DNA of 37,487 bases from an uncultured Oscillibacter sp. (GTDB taxonomy: Bacteria; Bacillota; Clostridia; Oscillospirales; Oscillospiraceae): NCBI GenBank assembly GCA_947382875.1, contig CANDBG010000023.1:1-37487 (forward strand), written 5' to 3'. How positions within the stretch are numbered: position 1 is the stretch's first letter; the number at the start of each line of letters is the position of its first letter. Positions 8,821-17,510 of the stretch are shown here, piece after piece. A model generated the notes under the pieces. It was given only the letters and a program-made list of their open reading frames with translations. It was not told the origin of the DNA and searched no databases. The position numbers and the translations under genes are program-made.

Positions 8821-8845
8821 AGCAGACCCGGTTTTCGGGTCCGCT
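8821..8845 (-). terminator. Terminator after ispH-S1
   Basis: Ten-base arms 8821-8830 and 8836-8845 with one mismatch, flanked by A6 and T6, so it can work in both directions. It ends the ispH-S1 transcript 20-45 bases after its stop. Confidence 0.9.
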
Positions 8846-8867
8846 TTTTTCAGGAAATAAAATCAAA

Positions 8868-10823
8868 TCAGGCTTCCTCGCCGTCCTCCGGCTCGTCGGC
8901 AGACGGAGCCAGCAGGGCACGGATCGAAAGAGAAATCTTCTTCCGCTCCTCGTCCACGGCGGTGATCTTCACATCCACCATCTGGCCCTCGGACAGAACG
9001 TCGCCCGGCTTTTCAATCCGGCGGTCGGCGATCTGGGAAATGTGAATCAGGCCGTCCACACCGGGAACCACCTCGGCAAACGCACCAAAGTCGATCAGTT
9101 TCACAATGCGCACGGAAGCCACGTCACCCACGCTGTACTTGTCCATAAAGACCTGCCAGGGGTCGATGCTGTGGTCCTTGACACCCAGAGAAATCTTACG
9201 CTTTTCGGGGTCGAAGGAGATGACATAGACCTCCATCGTGTCGCCCACCTTGCAGATCTCGGAAGGTGTCTTGATCCGGCTCCAGCTCAGCTCCGAGATA
9301 TGTACCATGCCGTCCACACCGCCAATGTCGACGAATACGCCATAGCTGGTCATGGACTTCACCGTACCAGTGTAACGCTTGCCCTGCTCGATGTTGGCCC
9401 AGATTTCCTCCTGGGCGGCGCGGCGGGCTTCGTCGGTGACGGAACGGATGGAACCCACTACCCGGCGGCGGGCGCGGTTCACTTCCGTAATGCGGAGCTG
9501 CACCTTCTGGCCCTTCATGGCAGAGAGGTCCGCGCCCCGGGGCTGGCCGCTCTGGGAAGCGGGCACAAATACCCGTACGCCCTTCACGGAAACGACAATA
9601 CCGCCCTTGTTCTCCTCGGTGACGGTACCTTCCAGCACGACCTTTTCCTCGACGGCCTGTTCAATGTTCTCCCAGACCTTCACCGCGTCCAGACGCTTCT
9701 TGGAAAGCTCCGCATAGCCCTCCACATCATTGACGCGAACGATGTATGTCTCGATTTCGTCGCCGACCTTCACCACGTCTTCCGGCTTGGCGGAAGGATC
9801 ATCGGTCAGTTCGCTGAGTTTGATGTAAGCCGCCTGCTTGGCGCCTACGTCCACCTGCACCTCCGTCGGAGTGATGGCGGTCACAATGCCGGTTACCTTC
9901 TCTCCTGTATTTAAAGTTTTGAAGGACTGATTCAGCAGTTCCTCAAAGGATTCCTCTTTGTTTTCCACTGCTTTGATTTCTTCGCTCATGGCTGCATATA
10001 CCTCCTTAATGATGCCCGCAGGCGTGGAGGCGCCGGCCGTAAGGCCCGCAACCGAAACGCCCTGGAAAAAGTCCGGAGGAAGCTCGTCCGCGTTTTCAAT
10101 CAAAAGGACTCGCGGGCAGCTTCTGGCACAGATTTTCGCCAGGTGTCTGGTATTGGCGCTTTTACGGTCGCCTACCACAACCATTGCGTCCGCTTCAGAG
10201 GCGATTTGAGCCGCCTCGGCCTGACGCTTATGCGTAGCATCACATATTGTATCAAATTTTTTTGCGTTTGTACACTCTTTTTTTATGATTTTCCAAGAAG
10301 TTTCAAAAAGTTCACGAATACAAGTGGTTTGCGCCATTACGGAAAAGGGTTTTTCCCGGGCTTCCGGATGGTCGTTCAGCCATTGCCGGACCGCCTCCGG
10401 GCCTTGCAGGACAACGGCTTGAGCACACCAGCTGGCCGCGGCCAGCACCTCCGGGTGGTCCGGCTCGCCGATGAGAATGGGGATGCGTCCCTCCTCCTCC
10501 GCCTGAGCCGCAAGGCGTTGAATGCGTTGCACATTTGGGCAGGTGGCGTCCACACAGCGGACACCGCGGGCTTTCAGACCATCCAAAACGCTTTTGAGTT
10601 CTCCGTGGGAGCGAATGAGAACGGTGTCACCAGTTTGCAGAGCTTCCGCTTCCGCCGCTTTCCGTATGCCAAGACAGTTGAGGCGTTCCACAGCATAACG
10701 GTTGTGAATCAGGTCTCCCAGCATCCAGCAGCCGCCGGATTCCTGGGATGTTTTTTCCGCCAGTTCCACGGCTCTTTGTACGCCGCAGCAAAATCCGGCG
10801 CTCTTTGCCAAGATTACTCGCAC
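8868..10823 (-). CDS. ispH: IspH fused to four S1 RNA-binding domains
   Basis: 651 residues. Residues 1-280 are HMBPP reductase, the last MEP step, making IPP and DMAPP. Its [4Fe-4S] ligands are Cys12 (next to Cys13), Cys95 (DATCPNVQ) and Cys194 (ICDATHKRQ); substrate residues include SHGE near 72 and KSAN at 221-224. A linker of about 25 residues leads to four S1 OB-fold repeats at about 305-376, 393-460, 480-549 and 565-635, followed by an acidic tail. This IspH-S1 fusion is known in Clostridia; the S1 half resembles ribosomal protein S1. GTG at 10823 has GGAGGG upstream. It overlaps plsC by 10 bases. Confidence 0.96.
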   Translation of the reverse strand: MRVILAKSAGFCCGVQRAVELAEKTSQESGGCWMLGDLIHNRYAVERLNCLGIRKAAEAEALQTGDTVLIRSHGELKSVLDGLKARGVRCVDATCPNVQRIQRLAAQAEEEGRIPILIGEPDHPEVLAAASWCAQAVVLQGPEAVRQWLNDHPEAREKPFSVMAQTTCIRELFETSWKIIKKECTNAKKFDTICDATHKRQAEAAQIASEADAMVVVGDRKSANTRHLAKICARSCPRVLLIENADELPPDFFQGVSVAGLTAGASTPAGIIKEVYAAMSEEIKAVENKEESFEELLNQSFKTLNTGEKVTGIVTAITPTEVQVDVGAKQAAYIKLSELTDDPSAKPEDVVKVGDEIETYIVRVNDVEGYAELSKKRLDAVKVWENIEQAVEEKVVLEGTVTEENKGGIVVSVKGVRVFVPASQSGQPRGADLSAMKGQKVQLRITEVNRARRRVVGSIRSVTDEARRAAQEEIWANIEQGKRYTGTVKSMTSYGVFVDIGGVDGMVHISELSWSRIKTPSEICKVGDTMEVYVISFDPEKRKISLGVKDHSIDPWQVFMDKYSVGDVASVRIVKLIDFGAFAEVVPGVDGLIHISQIADRRIEKPGDVLSEGQMVDVKITAVDEERKKISLSIRALLAPSADEPEDGEEA

Positions 10824-11455
10824 AGCGGTTTCCCTCCAACCATTTGTCCACCCAGCGCATAAGCCTCTTTCAAAATGTCGTCCGCAATCTTCTGCATCTC
10901 CTCGGAGGTCCCGCGCCGCCCGGTGTACTGGGGTTCATAGGGATTCCCAAAAATAATGCGGGTGCGATGGAATAACTTTTTTTCGCCGTCTACGAACACC
11001 GGCACCAGAATTGCACCGGTCCGTACGCCAATCATGGCGGCTCCGGCCTTTGCGTGAGCGGGCAGGCCGTCGATGTAGCCGATGCCATTGTGAATGGTGG
11101 TTCCCTCGGGGAAAATCAGAAGGTTGTCACCGCTTTTGATGGCCTGCATGGACGCTTTTACCGAGCTGAGATCGTTGTTTCCGCGGCTGACGGGAAACGC
11201 GCCTACTTTCCGTAAGAGCCAGCCCAAAAGGGGATTTTTGAAAAGCTCCTCCTTCGCCATGATGTGCAGCCGGTAGTTGATGGGCAGCTTCAGGGCTACG
11301 AGAATAGGGTCCCAGTTGCTGGCGTGGTTCGGGCAGAGAAGAACGCCGCTTTTGGGCAGACGCTCCAAGCCCTCCACGGAAACGGGGTGCAGCACATCTG
11401 CGATAAAACCCACTACATAATATATAAAAACAAACAGACCATTAAATGGCTTCAT
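10814..11455 (-). CDS. plsC: PlsC, 1-acylglycerol-3-phosphate acyltransferase
   Basis: 213 residues. It acylates lysophosphatidate at the inner membrane face. The HX4D motif is at His44-Asp49 (NHASNWDP) and FPEGT at 115-119; VPV near 151 completes the family pattern. A hydrophobic N-terminus (about 6-22) probably associates with the membrane. It overlaps the cmk end by 14 bases and the ispH-S1 start by 10, so the genes are translationally coupled. The cmk-plsC-ispH order is common in Clostridia. Confidence 0.94.
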   Translation of the reverse strand: MKPFNGLFVFIYYVVGFIADVLHPVSVEGLERLPKSGVLLCPNHASNWDPILVALKLPINYRLHIMAKEELFKNPLLGWLLRKVGAFPVSRGNNDLSSVKASMQAIKSGDNLLIFPEGTTIHNGIGYIDGLPAHAKAGAAMIGVRTGAILVPVFVDGEKKLFHRTRIIFGNPYEPQYTGRRGTSEEMQKIADDILKEAYALGGQMVGGKPLCE

Positions 11456-12128
11456 GTGCCTTGCCCCTTTCCTGAACGATTTTTAACAGAGCATCCAAAC
11501 TCTCCTGAAAATTCAGCGCTGTGGTGTCCAAGCGTACAGCGTCTGCGGCCTGCTGCAACGGGGCTGCACTGCGGTGTGAGTCCCGCCAGTCCCGCTCTTC
11601 GATTTCCCGCAGGACTTTTTCATAGGGCTGCGGCGTCCCGCGGCGTTCCAGTTCCAGCATCCGGCGCTGTGCCCGGGCCTGGGCGGAGGCTGTCAGGAAA
11701 ATTTTGACCTCCGCATCCGGCAGGACGACCGTCCCGATGTCCCGCCCGTCCATGACGACGCTGTGCGTTTTGGCAAGCTCACGCTGCATTTCCAGCAGAT
11801 ACGCCCGCACGGCAGGAATGGCGGCTGCGGACGAGGTGTACTGCGATACCTCCGGCAAACGGATTTCCTCCGTTACATCCTGACCATTCAAAACCATCCG
11901 CTGCTGGCCGTTGTCATAATGCAGCTCAATTTGCAGGTGCGGCAGCTCCCTGACGATCCCTTCCGTGTTTGCAGGGTCCAGACCGCATTTCCAGACGTGC
12001 AGTCCGATGGTGCGGTAGATTGCGCCGGTGTCTACATAAATGCATCCCAAAGCGTCGGCGGCGGCTTGTGCAAGCGTACTTTTTCCGGCCCCGGAAGGCC
12101 CGTCAATGGCAATGCGGATGATGCTCAT
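11442..12128 (-). CDS. cmk: Cytidylate kinase
   Basis: 228 residues. It phosphorylates CMP and dCMP with ATP. The P-loop GPSGAGKS is at 10-17, DTGAIYR at 33-39 is the CMP-binding start, and MDGRDIGTVVLPDA near 125-140 is diagnostic of Cmk. ATG at 12128 overlaps the stop of the flavoprotein gene (ATGA), and GGGAGGAA lies upstream. Confidence 0.97.
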   Translation of the reverse strand: MSIIRIAIDGPSGAGKSTLAQAAADALGCIYVDTGAIYRTIGLHVWKCGLDPANTEGIVRELPHLQIELHYDNGQQRMVLNGQDVTEEIRLPEVSQYTSSAAAIPAVRAYLLEMQRELAKTHSVVMDGRDIGTVVLPDAEVKIFLTASAQARAQRRMLELERRGTPQPYEKVLREIEERDWRDSHRSAAPLQQAADAVRLDTTALNFQESLDALLKIVQERGKAHEAI

Positions 12129-13390
12129 AATATTCCTCCCTGCGTCTCACGGCGCTTTGTATCTTTGGTGTTTTCTGCGGCGGCGAAGCCGGCGGCCCGG
12201 CCTGTGGCCCAGGCGATTTGCAGATTGAAACCGCCGGTATAGGCGTCTGCGTCCAGAATCTCGCCTGCAAAGTGTAATCCCTTTACAATCTTTGATTCCA
12301 TTGTCGTTGGGTTGACTTCCCTTACCTTGATTCCGCCGGAAGTGACGATGGCATCTGACTCCGGCATGGGCGCTGTAATCTCGACGGAGAAGCCTTTCAA
12401 CAGGCGAAGAAGTGTTTCGCGTTGTGCGCGGGTGATATTGTGGACTTTTTGATGAGCCGGAATTCCGCAGCGATTTACGACCGCTGGAATGATTTTTTGA
12501 GGAAGCAAATCATTCAGAGAATTACCGAAGTCGTGGTTTGCGTATTTTTTAAAATCCGACAGAAGACGCCGGTCCAGCTGCGGAAGGTCCAACGCGGGTT
12601 TCAGGTCGATTTCCAGACGGTATGTTTTTTTGTCGAAATGCCGCATATGTGCCGAAGCCGACAGCACCAGCGGGCCGCTGACGCCGAAATGGGTAAACAG
12701 CAGTTCGCCGAAGTCGGCATAAATTTTTTTGCCGTTTTCAAAAGCGGTCAACCCAATATTCCGAAGGCTTAATCCTTGGAGTTCAGCACAACCCGGCGCT
12801 TGCAGCGGCACCAGAGAACCCCGCAGAGGCGTAATTGTATGTCCAACCGATGCGGCCAGAAGGTGCCCTTCTCCAGTAGAACCGGTGGCCGGATAAGACA
12901 CGCCGCCAGTAGCTAAAATGGCGGCATCGGCCGGATAATAGTTTTTTGCACCGGTTACGCTTTGAATCGCTCCATTTGAAACTTCCAAGGCGGTTGCACG
13001 GTCCCGCACAATGGATACATTCAACTTTCGCAAACGCCGTTCCAGGGCCGTGCTGATGTCAAACGCCCGGTCACTGACCGGAAATACACGGTTGCCTCGT
13101 TCCGTTTTCAGGGGCACGCCAAGGGATTCAAAGAAAGCCATGGCATCCCGTCCATCAAAGCGGGAGAAAGCGCTGTAAAGGAATTTTCCATTACATGGTA
13201 CATTTGCCAGAAGCTCTTCCAAACCAGCGTTGTTTGTTACGTTACAGCGGCCCTTTCCGGTGATGTTCAGCTTCTTGCCTAAACGCTCGTTTGGTTCTAG
13301 AAGGGTAACAACCGCTCCTGCTTCCGCAGCAGTAATCGCCGCCATCATTCCGGCAGCCCCGCCGCCGATTACCAAAACTTTTTTATTCAT
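12125..13390 (-). CDS. HI0933-family FAD-dependent oxidoreductase (BaiN-like)
   Basis: 421 residues. The Rossmann FAD motif is VIGGGAAGMMAA (about residues 6-17), followed by KKLNITGKGRCNVTN, ATGGVSYPATGSTG near 168-181, and a C-terminal FAD-closing GEILDADAYTGGFNLQ. This is the HI0933/YhiN family, of which BaiN is a member; most substrates are unknown. ATG at 13390 is taken because homologues begin right at the GGGAAG fold; a longer frame to 13444 only overlaps the RpiR gene. It overlaps that gene by 8 bases and cmk by 4. Confidence 0.9.
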   Translation of the reverse strand: MNKKVLVIGGGAAGMMAAITAAEAGAVVTLLEPNERLGKKLNITGKGRCNVTNNAGLEELLANVPCNGKFLYSAFSRFDGRDAMAFFESLGVPLKTERGNRVFPVSDRAFDISTALERRLRKLNVSIVRDRATALEVSNGAIQSVTGAKNYYPADAAILATGGVSYPATGSTGEGHLLAASVGHTITPLRGSLVPLQAPGCAELQGLSLRNIGLTAFENGKKIYADFGELLFTHFGVSGPLVLSASAHMRHFDKKTYRLEIDLKPALDLPQLDRRLLSDFKKYANHDFGNSLNDLLPQKIIPAVVNRCGIPAHQKVHNITRAQRETLLRLLKGFSVEITAPMPESDAIVTSGGIKVREVNPTTMESKIVKGLHFAGEILDADAYTGGFNLQIAWATGRAAGFAAAENTKDTKRRETQGGIL

Positions 13391-14249
13391 CGTCCATTTT
13401 CCCAAACACGCCGTATTCGTTCCAAATATCTTCCAATTCTGCAAAGGTTGCGGAAAGGTCTTCTCCCCGTCGGCTCGCCAGGGCGACCAGCAGCGCGTTG
13501 ATCAGCGACAGCGGTGCGACCATCGAATCCACAAAGGAGATCATTTCACAGGGGGCAAGCAGCGCGCCGTCGGACATTTGGTAGATTGGCGAAAGTGTGT
13601 TGTCCGTAATTGCAATGATTCCTGCGCCCCGGTCCCGGGCGAATTTCACCGTATTTACGGTAATCCGGGAATATCGCGGAAAGCTAATGGCGATCATAAC
13701 GTCCTCTTTGCCAATGCGGAAAAGCTGTTCAAAAATCTCGCCTGCTGAACTGGACTGCACCAACGAGACGTTTTGAAAAAGCAAATGCATATAGAAATGG
13801 AGGTATCCCGCCACGAAGGAAGACGACCGGACGCCTAATATATAAATGTGCTTAGCGGCTCGGATGCGGTCGGCGGCCCGGTTGAAATCTTCCCGGTCGG
13901 CTTCGCTGACCACCTGCCGGAGCTTGTCGATGTCCGATTGCAGTACCGCACCCAGCAGGTCCGGACTGGAAAAGATATCTCCTGCCGCCTGAATTCGCTG
14001 GGTGGAGGTCAGACGGCTCCGCAGCATTTCCTGTAAAGCCCGCTGCATATTGGGATAGCCGTCGTAACCCAGCTCAAAGGCAAAACGCACCACCGTCGAT
14101 TCGCTGACGCCCACCAGACTGCCCAAACGACTGGCAGTCATGAACGCGGCCTTGTCGTAATGCTCCAAAATGTAATCTGCAATGCGTTTTTGACCTCTGG
14201 AAAATCCGCTCCGTTTGCTTTCGATTGTATGTAAAATGCTCTTAGCCAC
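13383..14249 (-). CDS. MurR/RpiR family transcriptional regulator
   Basis: 288 residues. The N-terminal RpiR helix-turn-helix domain (about 1-78) includes LVGVSESTVVRFAFELGYDG; the SIS sugar-phosphate-binding domain spans about 120-262 (YILGVRSSSFVAGYLH and the SISFPRYS-type loop near 193). It probably senses a phosphosugar, but no sugar gene is nearby to name the ligand. GTG at 14249 follows GAGGGA. It is the first gene of the unit running through cmk, plsC and ispH-S1 and occupies the place where dxs usually follows ispA. Confidence 0.92.
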   Translation of the reverse strand: MAKSILHTIESKRSGFSRGQKRIADYILEHYDKAAFMTASRLGSLVGVSESTVVRFAFELGYDGYPNMQRALQEMLRSRLTSTQRIQAAGDIFSSPDLLGAVLQSDIDKLRQVVSEADREDFNRAADRIRAAKHIYILGVRSSSFVAGYLHFYMHLLFQNVSLVQSSSAGEIFEQLFRIGKEDVMIAISFPRYSRITVNTVKFARDRGAGIIAITDNTLSPIYQMSDGALLAPCEMISFVDSMVAPLSLINALLVALASRRGEDLSATFAELEDIWNEYGVFGKMDDE

Positions 14250-14266
14250 GATGCTTCCCTCTTTTG

Positions 14267-14293
14267 AAGCGGCCCGGAACGGCCGGGCCGCTT
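14267..14293 (-). terminator. GC-rich 11-bp inverted repeat between ispA and the RpiR gene
   Basis: Perfect arms AAGCGGCCCGG / CCGGGCCGCTT (14267-14277, 14283-14293) with a 5-base loop. No real U-tract follows on the minus strand, and the hairpin lies downstream of the candidate RpiR promoter, inside its leader just before the ribosome binding site. It could be a weak ispA terminator or an attenuator-like structure. Confidence 0.5.
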
Positions 14294-14308
14294 TAATCGT
14301 TCTCTGTC

Positions 14309-14343
14309 ATTGTACCACAAACCGAATAGAATTCATACGAATT
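14309..14343 (-). promoter_or_regulatory. Candidate promoter and operator of the RpiR gene
   Basis: On the minus strand an extended -10, TGGTACAAT, occupies 14309-14317. The -35 is poor. A dyad AATTC-4 bases-GAATT (14330-14343) lies at the -35 position and could be an autoregulatory site. Confidence 0.5.
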
Positions 14344-14366
14344 ATTTCTGGCAGGTAAAAATGGTT

Positions 14367-15263
14367 TCAACGGCTACGTTCCGCAAGATTGTCCGCCAGT
14401 GCGCAGAGAAACGCTGTTCCGCCCGGCCAGGCGCCGGTTTCCAGAGCGGCCTTCGCCTGGGCTGTATAGGTCAGCACACGACGGGTACACTCCTCCACGC
14501 CCAGCAGCGTAACGTAGGTGGTCTTGCAGTTGGCGGCGTCCGATCCAACCGGTTTGCCTAATGTTTCCGTGGTGGACGTTGCGTCCAGAATGTCGTCCTG
14601 AATCTGAAACGCCAGACCTAAATTTGTGGCGTAGTCCCGCGCCGCGTTGATACAGGCGTCGTCAACGGCCCTGCGGCCCATGGAGGCAACCACCCCCATC
14701 ATACATGCCGCCCGCAAAAGAGCGCCGGTTTTTTTGTCGTTGATGCTGGTGAGCTGTTCCTCCGTACGAGGGGCATCTGCGGGCAAAGTATCCCAGTATT
14801 GCCCGCCGCACATACCGTCTAAACCGGCGGCCTCGGCCAGCAGTTTTGCCGCCAGCGCCTTGGAGGCTCCGCCCCCGTGCCGCCATGTGCCGTCAGCGGA
14901 CAGAACTGTTTGAAACGCCGCCGCTTGCAGTGCGTCGCCTGCCAGCGTGGCGGTGCATTCACCGAACATTTTATGGTTTGTCAGTTTTCCGCGGCGAAGG
15001 TCGTCGTTGTCCATGCAAGGCAGGTCATCATGAATCAGCGAATAGGTGTGAAGCATTTCCACGCCGCACCCGAAATCCAAGCCTTCCTCCGGGGTCCCCC
15101 CTGCCGCCTCACAAAACTTCATCGTCAAAACAGGCCGGATGCGCTTGCCGCCTGCAAGAAGGCTGTAACGCATGGCTTCCGCCAACCCGCCGCCGGGGAA
15201 AAACGTTGCCAGACGGCTCTCCGCCAACTGACGGGCCGTATCCAATTCTTTTGTAAAATCCAT
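14367..15263 (-). CDS. ispA: IspA-type farnesyl/geranyl diphosphate synthase
   Basis: 298 residues. Condenses IPP with allylic diphosphates. The first Asp-rich motif is HDDLPCMDNDD (Asp79, Asp80 and Asp85) and the second is FQIQDDILD (Asp223, Asp224, Asp227). GGKRIRP at 38-44 binds IPP. Short-chain specificity is inferred from the two-residue insertion in the first motif, typical of bacterial FPP synthases. It is three bases after xseB. Usually dxs follows; here an RpiR gene follows after 117 bases. Confidence 0.95.
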   Translation of the reverse strand: MDFTKELDTARQLAESRLATFFPGGGLAEAMRYSLLAGGKRIRPVLTMKFCEAAGGTPEEGLDFGCGVEMLHTYSLIHDDLPCMDNDDLRRGKLTNHKMFGECTATLAGDALQAAAFQTVLSADGTWRHGGGASKALAAKLLAEAAGLDGMCGGQYWDTLPADAPRTEEQLTSINDKKTGALLRAACMMGVVASMGRRAVDDACINAARDYATNLGLAFQIQDDILDATSTTETLGKPVGSDAANCKTTYVTLLGVEECTRRVLTYTAQAKAALETGAWPGGTAFLCALADNLAERSR

Positions 15264-15266
15264 GGT

Positions 15267-15509
15267 TTACCCCTCTTGCTCTCCGGATTCAAACGGCAGC
15301 TCTGCCGGCGCGCCGTCGGCGCCCTTCATCAGCTTGACAACCTGTTGTTCCGCCTGGTCCAGTTCCTTGGAGCAGGCGGAGATTAACGTGGTTCCTTCCG
15401 CAAACAAGGACAGGGAATCCGAAAGCTGCACATCGCCCTTTTCCAACGCCGCCACGATTTCTTCCAGACGGGCAATCTGCTGTTCAAACGACATCTTTTT
15501 TTCGCTCAT
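15267..15509 (-). CDS. xseB: Exodeoxyribonuclease VII small subunit
   Basis: 80 residues, the usual size. Two-helix coiled coil with the family signature SFEQQIARLEEIVAALEKGD at residues 7-26, then LSDSLSLFAEG. It assembles in several copies with XseA. The start overlaps the xseA stop (ATGA), and ispA begins three bases after its stop. Confidence 0.97.
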   Translation of the reverse strand: MSEKKMSFEQQIARLEEIVAALEKGDVQLSDSLSLFAEGTTLISACSKELDQAEQQVVKLMKGADGAPAELPFESGEQEG

Positions 15510-16723
15510 TGCTCTGTCTCCTTTTGATAAGTCTGCTGGACAATCCCAATAAAACCGCCGTCACCCAACGTGACGGATACCGTTTCTCCGGCGGCGGTAT
15601 CCTGATAACTACGGAGAATCTGTCCGGAAGGTCCCTGAACCATGGCATAGCCCCGTCGGAAAACCTTCAGGGGGCTCATGGCGTCCAGCGCCGCCGCCAG
15701 AGTGGAAAACTGCGCCTGTTTCTGGGCAACCTGCTTGCTGGACAGGTCGGATAAACGCTGCTGAAGATGCGCCAGTTCCATTCGTTTGTCCTGGATATAG
15801 CTTAGATGGTTCTGCATTACCCGCGCAGATGCCAACGTGTTCAGACGCTGCCGGAGCGCTGCAAGACGGGCGGTCTGCATCTGTTCCATACGCACGGCGG
15901 AGCCTTGCAGCCAGCGCAGCAGATCCGCTTGGTCAGGCACAGCAATTTCCGCTGCGTTGGAAGGCGTTGAGGCGCGGGCATCCGCAACAAAATCGGAAAT
16001 GGTTACGTCCGGCTCATGGCCCACGGCGGAAATGACCGGCAATTCAGATTCGTAGATAGCCCGGGCAACGCGTTCGTCGTTAAAAGCCCACAGATCCTCA
16101 ATGGAACCTCCGCCCCGTCCTGTGATGATTACATCGCCAATTTTCCAGCGGTTTGCGTAGCGGATGGCCCCGACAATCTCCGGCGGGGCCTCCGCGCCCT
16201 GAACGCGGACGGGTAATAAAATAACCTTTGCCAACGGATAACGCCGGTTCAGAATCCGGATCATGTCATGGACCGCCGCCCCGGCGGATGAGGTGATAAC
16301 CGCAATTTTTTCCGGGTAACAAGGCAGAGGCTTTTTGTGTGCCGGATCAAACAAGCCCTCAGCGTAGAGCTTGGCTTTCATCTGCTCAAAAGCGACAGCC
16401 AAATCACCTGCGCCCTCTGGCGTGACCGCGTCGCAGTAGAGCTGATACGCGCCATCCCGCGGGAAAACGGTCACACGGCCCCGAAGAATGACTTTCATTC
16501 CGTTATCCGGACGAAACCGCAGCTTCGACGCCTGCCCGCGGAACATCACGCAGCGCAAAGAGCCCTCTTTGTCTTTCAGGGTAAAATAGTGATGCCCGGA
16601 TGGATATACCTTATAGTTGGACAGCTCACCGCGGACATAGAGATTTTGAAGGTCCGGCGTGCCGTCCAAAAGATTTTTGATTTTCTGATTCAGCTCCGTG
16701 ACGCTGAAAACGTGCTGCTGCAT
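15506..16723 (-). CDS. xseA: Exodeoxyribonuclease VII large subunit
   Basis: 405 residues. Degrades single-stranded DNA to oligonucleotides. The N-terminal OB-fold spans about 1-100 (YVRGELSNYKVYPSGHHYFT), and the catalytic domain from about 120 holds TSSAGAAVHD, ITGRGGGSIEDLWAFND and SAVGHEPDVTISDFVADARA-type motifs. A long coiled coil follows at about 265-350, and a C-terminal beta piece from about 365. Typical length. Confidence 0.97.
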   Translation of the reverse strand: MQQHVFSVTELNQKIKNLLDGTPDLQNLYVRGELSNYKVYPSGHHYFTLKDKEGSLRCVMFRGQASKLRFRPDNGMKVILRGRVTVFPRDGAYQLYCDAVTPEGAGDLAVAFEQMKAKLYAEGLFDPAHKKPLPCYPEKIAVITSSAGAAVHDMIRILNRRYPLAKVILLPVRVQGAEAPPEIVGAIRYANRWKIGDVIITGRGGGSIEDLWAFNDERVARAIYESELPVISAVGHEPDVTISDFVADARASTPSNAAEIAVPDQADLLRWLQGSAVRMEQMQTARLAALRQRLNTLASARVMQNHLSYIQDKRMELAHLQQRLSDLSSKQVAQKQAQFSTLAAALDAMSPLKVFRRGYAMVQGPSGQILRSYQDTAAGETVSVTLGDGGFIGIVQQTYQKETEQ

Positions 16724-16735
16724 GGAGAAACTCCT

Positions 16736-17425
16736 TTACTTGATTCCCGAACGCCGCCGACCCGTGTAACGGTATATTTTCTGGCGGGGTGGTTTCCGCA
16801 GGCCGTGGAAAGCGAGCCAGAGCCGTAAACCGCATACTGCCGCCGGAATGATCAAAAAAAAGATTGCAGCGTTTCGATTGTCCGATTTTGCATGAGAGGC
16901 GGTTTCGTAGCTCAAAAGCTCCCGCCCGTTCAGACGAAAAGCGTAAATGGCATGACTGCGGCGGTCCTGTGTGTAGAGAAGTTCCACGGCGTCACCCGCC
17001 TGGGCTTCTTCCGAAATCACTTTTCCCGGGAAACCCAGAAAGGTGAGACCAACATAGGGATTGTCGTCATTTTGAAGATAAATCCGGTAATTGTCCCGTC
17101 CGCGGTTCGGAATGACGCGGATGGAAGCAAACGTTCCTGATACCTCTGCAAGCTCCTCACGGGCTGGAGGCGCAGAAACCGTATAAATAAAATAACACTG
17201 AAAAAGACCTGCCGCGAGAACAAACAAACCGCCCAGAGCCAACAAAAAGGGATTGTCGTCAAAATGGAGGATGACCGGAATGATACCCAGCATCAGAAGC
17301 AAAAATGCCAGAATATTCAGCCAGTCATAATTTCCGGTCAGGCAGAAAACGCCCAAAATCATACCGGAAGCCAGAGGCGCATATACCAAAAGTTCCCGGA
17401 TGACCGAAATCATTTTTCCTGTCAT
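16736..17425 (-). CDS. Uncharacterised membrane protein, DUF3592-like layout
   Basis: 229 residues. Hydrophobic helices at about 12-30, 34-53 and 60-80 precede a soluble beta-rich domain (about 85-180), then a last helix (about 190-210) and a basic tail. The central domain between helices, with GDAVELLYTQD and a short helix pair after it, resembles DUF3592-type proteins, but the match is not firm. ATG at 17425 is preceded by GGAGG at short spacing; ATG at 17413 is an alternative. It sits between nusB and xseA. Confidence 0.7.
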   Translation of the reverse strand: MTGKMISVIRELLVYAPLASGMILGVFCLTGNYDWLNILAFLLLMLGIIPVILHFDDNPFLLALGGLFVLAAGLFQCYFIYTVSAPPAREELAEVSGTFASIRVIPNRGRDNYRIYLQNDDNPYVGLTFLGFPGKVISEEAQAGDAVELLYTQDRRSHAIYAFRLNGRELLSYETASHAKSDNRNAAIFFLIIPAAVCGLRLWLAFHGLRKPPRQKIYRYTGRRRSGIK

Positions 17426-17459
17426 TGTCCTCCACTCCCTCCGTCCGCCCACGGAAAGA

Positions 17460-17501
17460 GGCAGAGCTGGAAAAGCGGTTTTTCACCGCCTCCGCTCTGC
17501 C
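17460..17501 (-). terminator. Nested hairpin after nusB
   Basis: Outer arms GGCAGAGC / GCTCTGCC (17460-17467, 17494-17501) enclose an inner stem GCGGT / ACCGC (17475-17479, 17485-17489) followed on the minus strand by TTTT. It could be a partial terminator or processing site between nusB and the membrane protein gene. Confidence 0.5.
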
Positions 17502-17510
17502 AGGTTACAC

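Noticed and set aside
7162-9914. Two long plus-strand open frames opposite the CoA-transferase and ispH-S1
   Set aside because: Antisense shadows of well-identified genes with GC-rich third positions; no ribosome sites, no domains.
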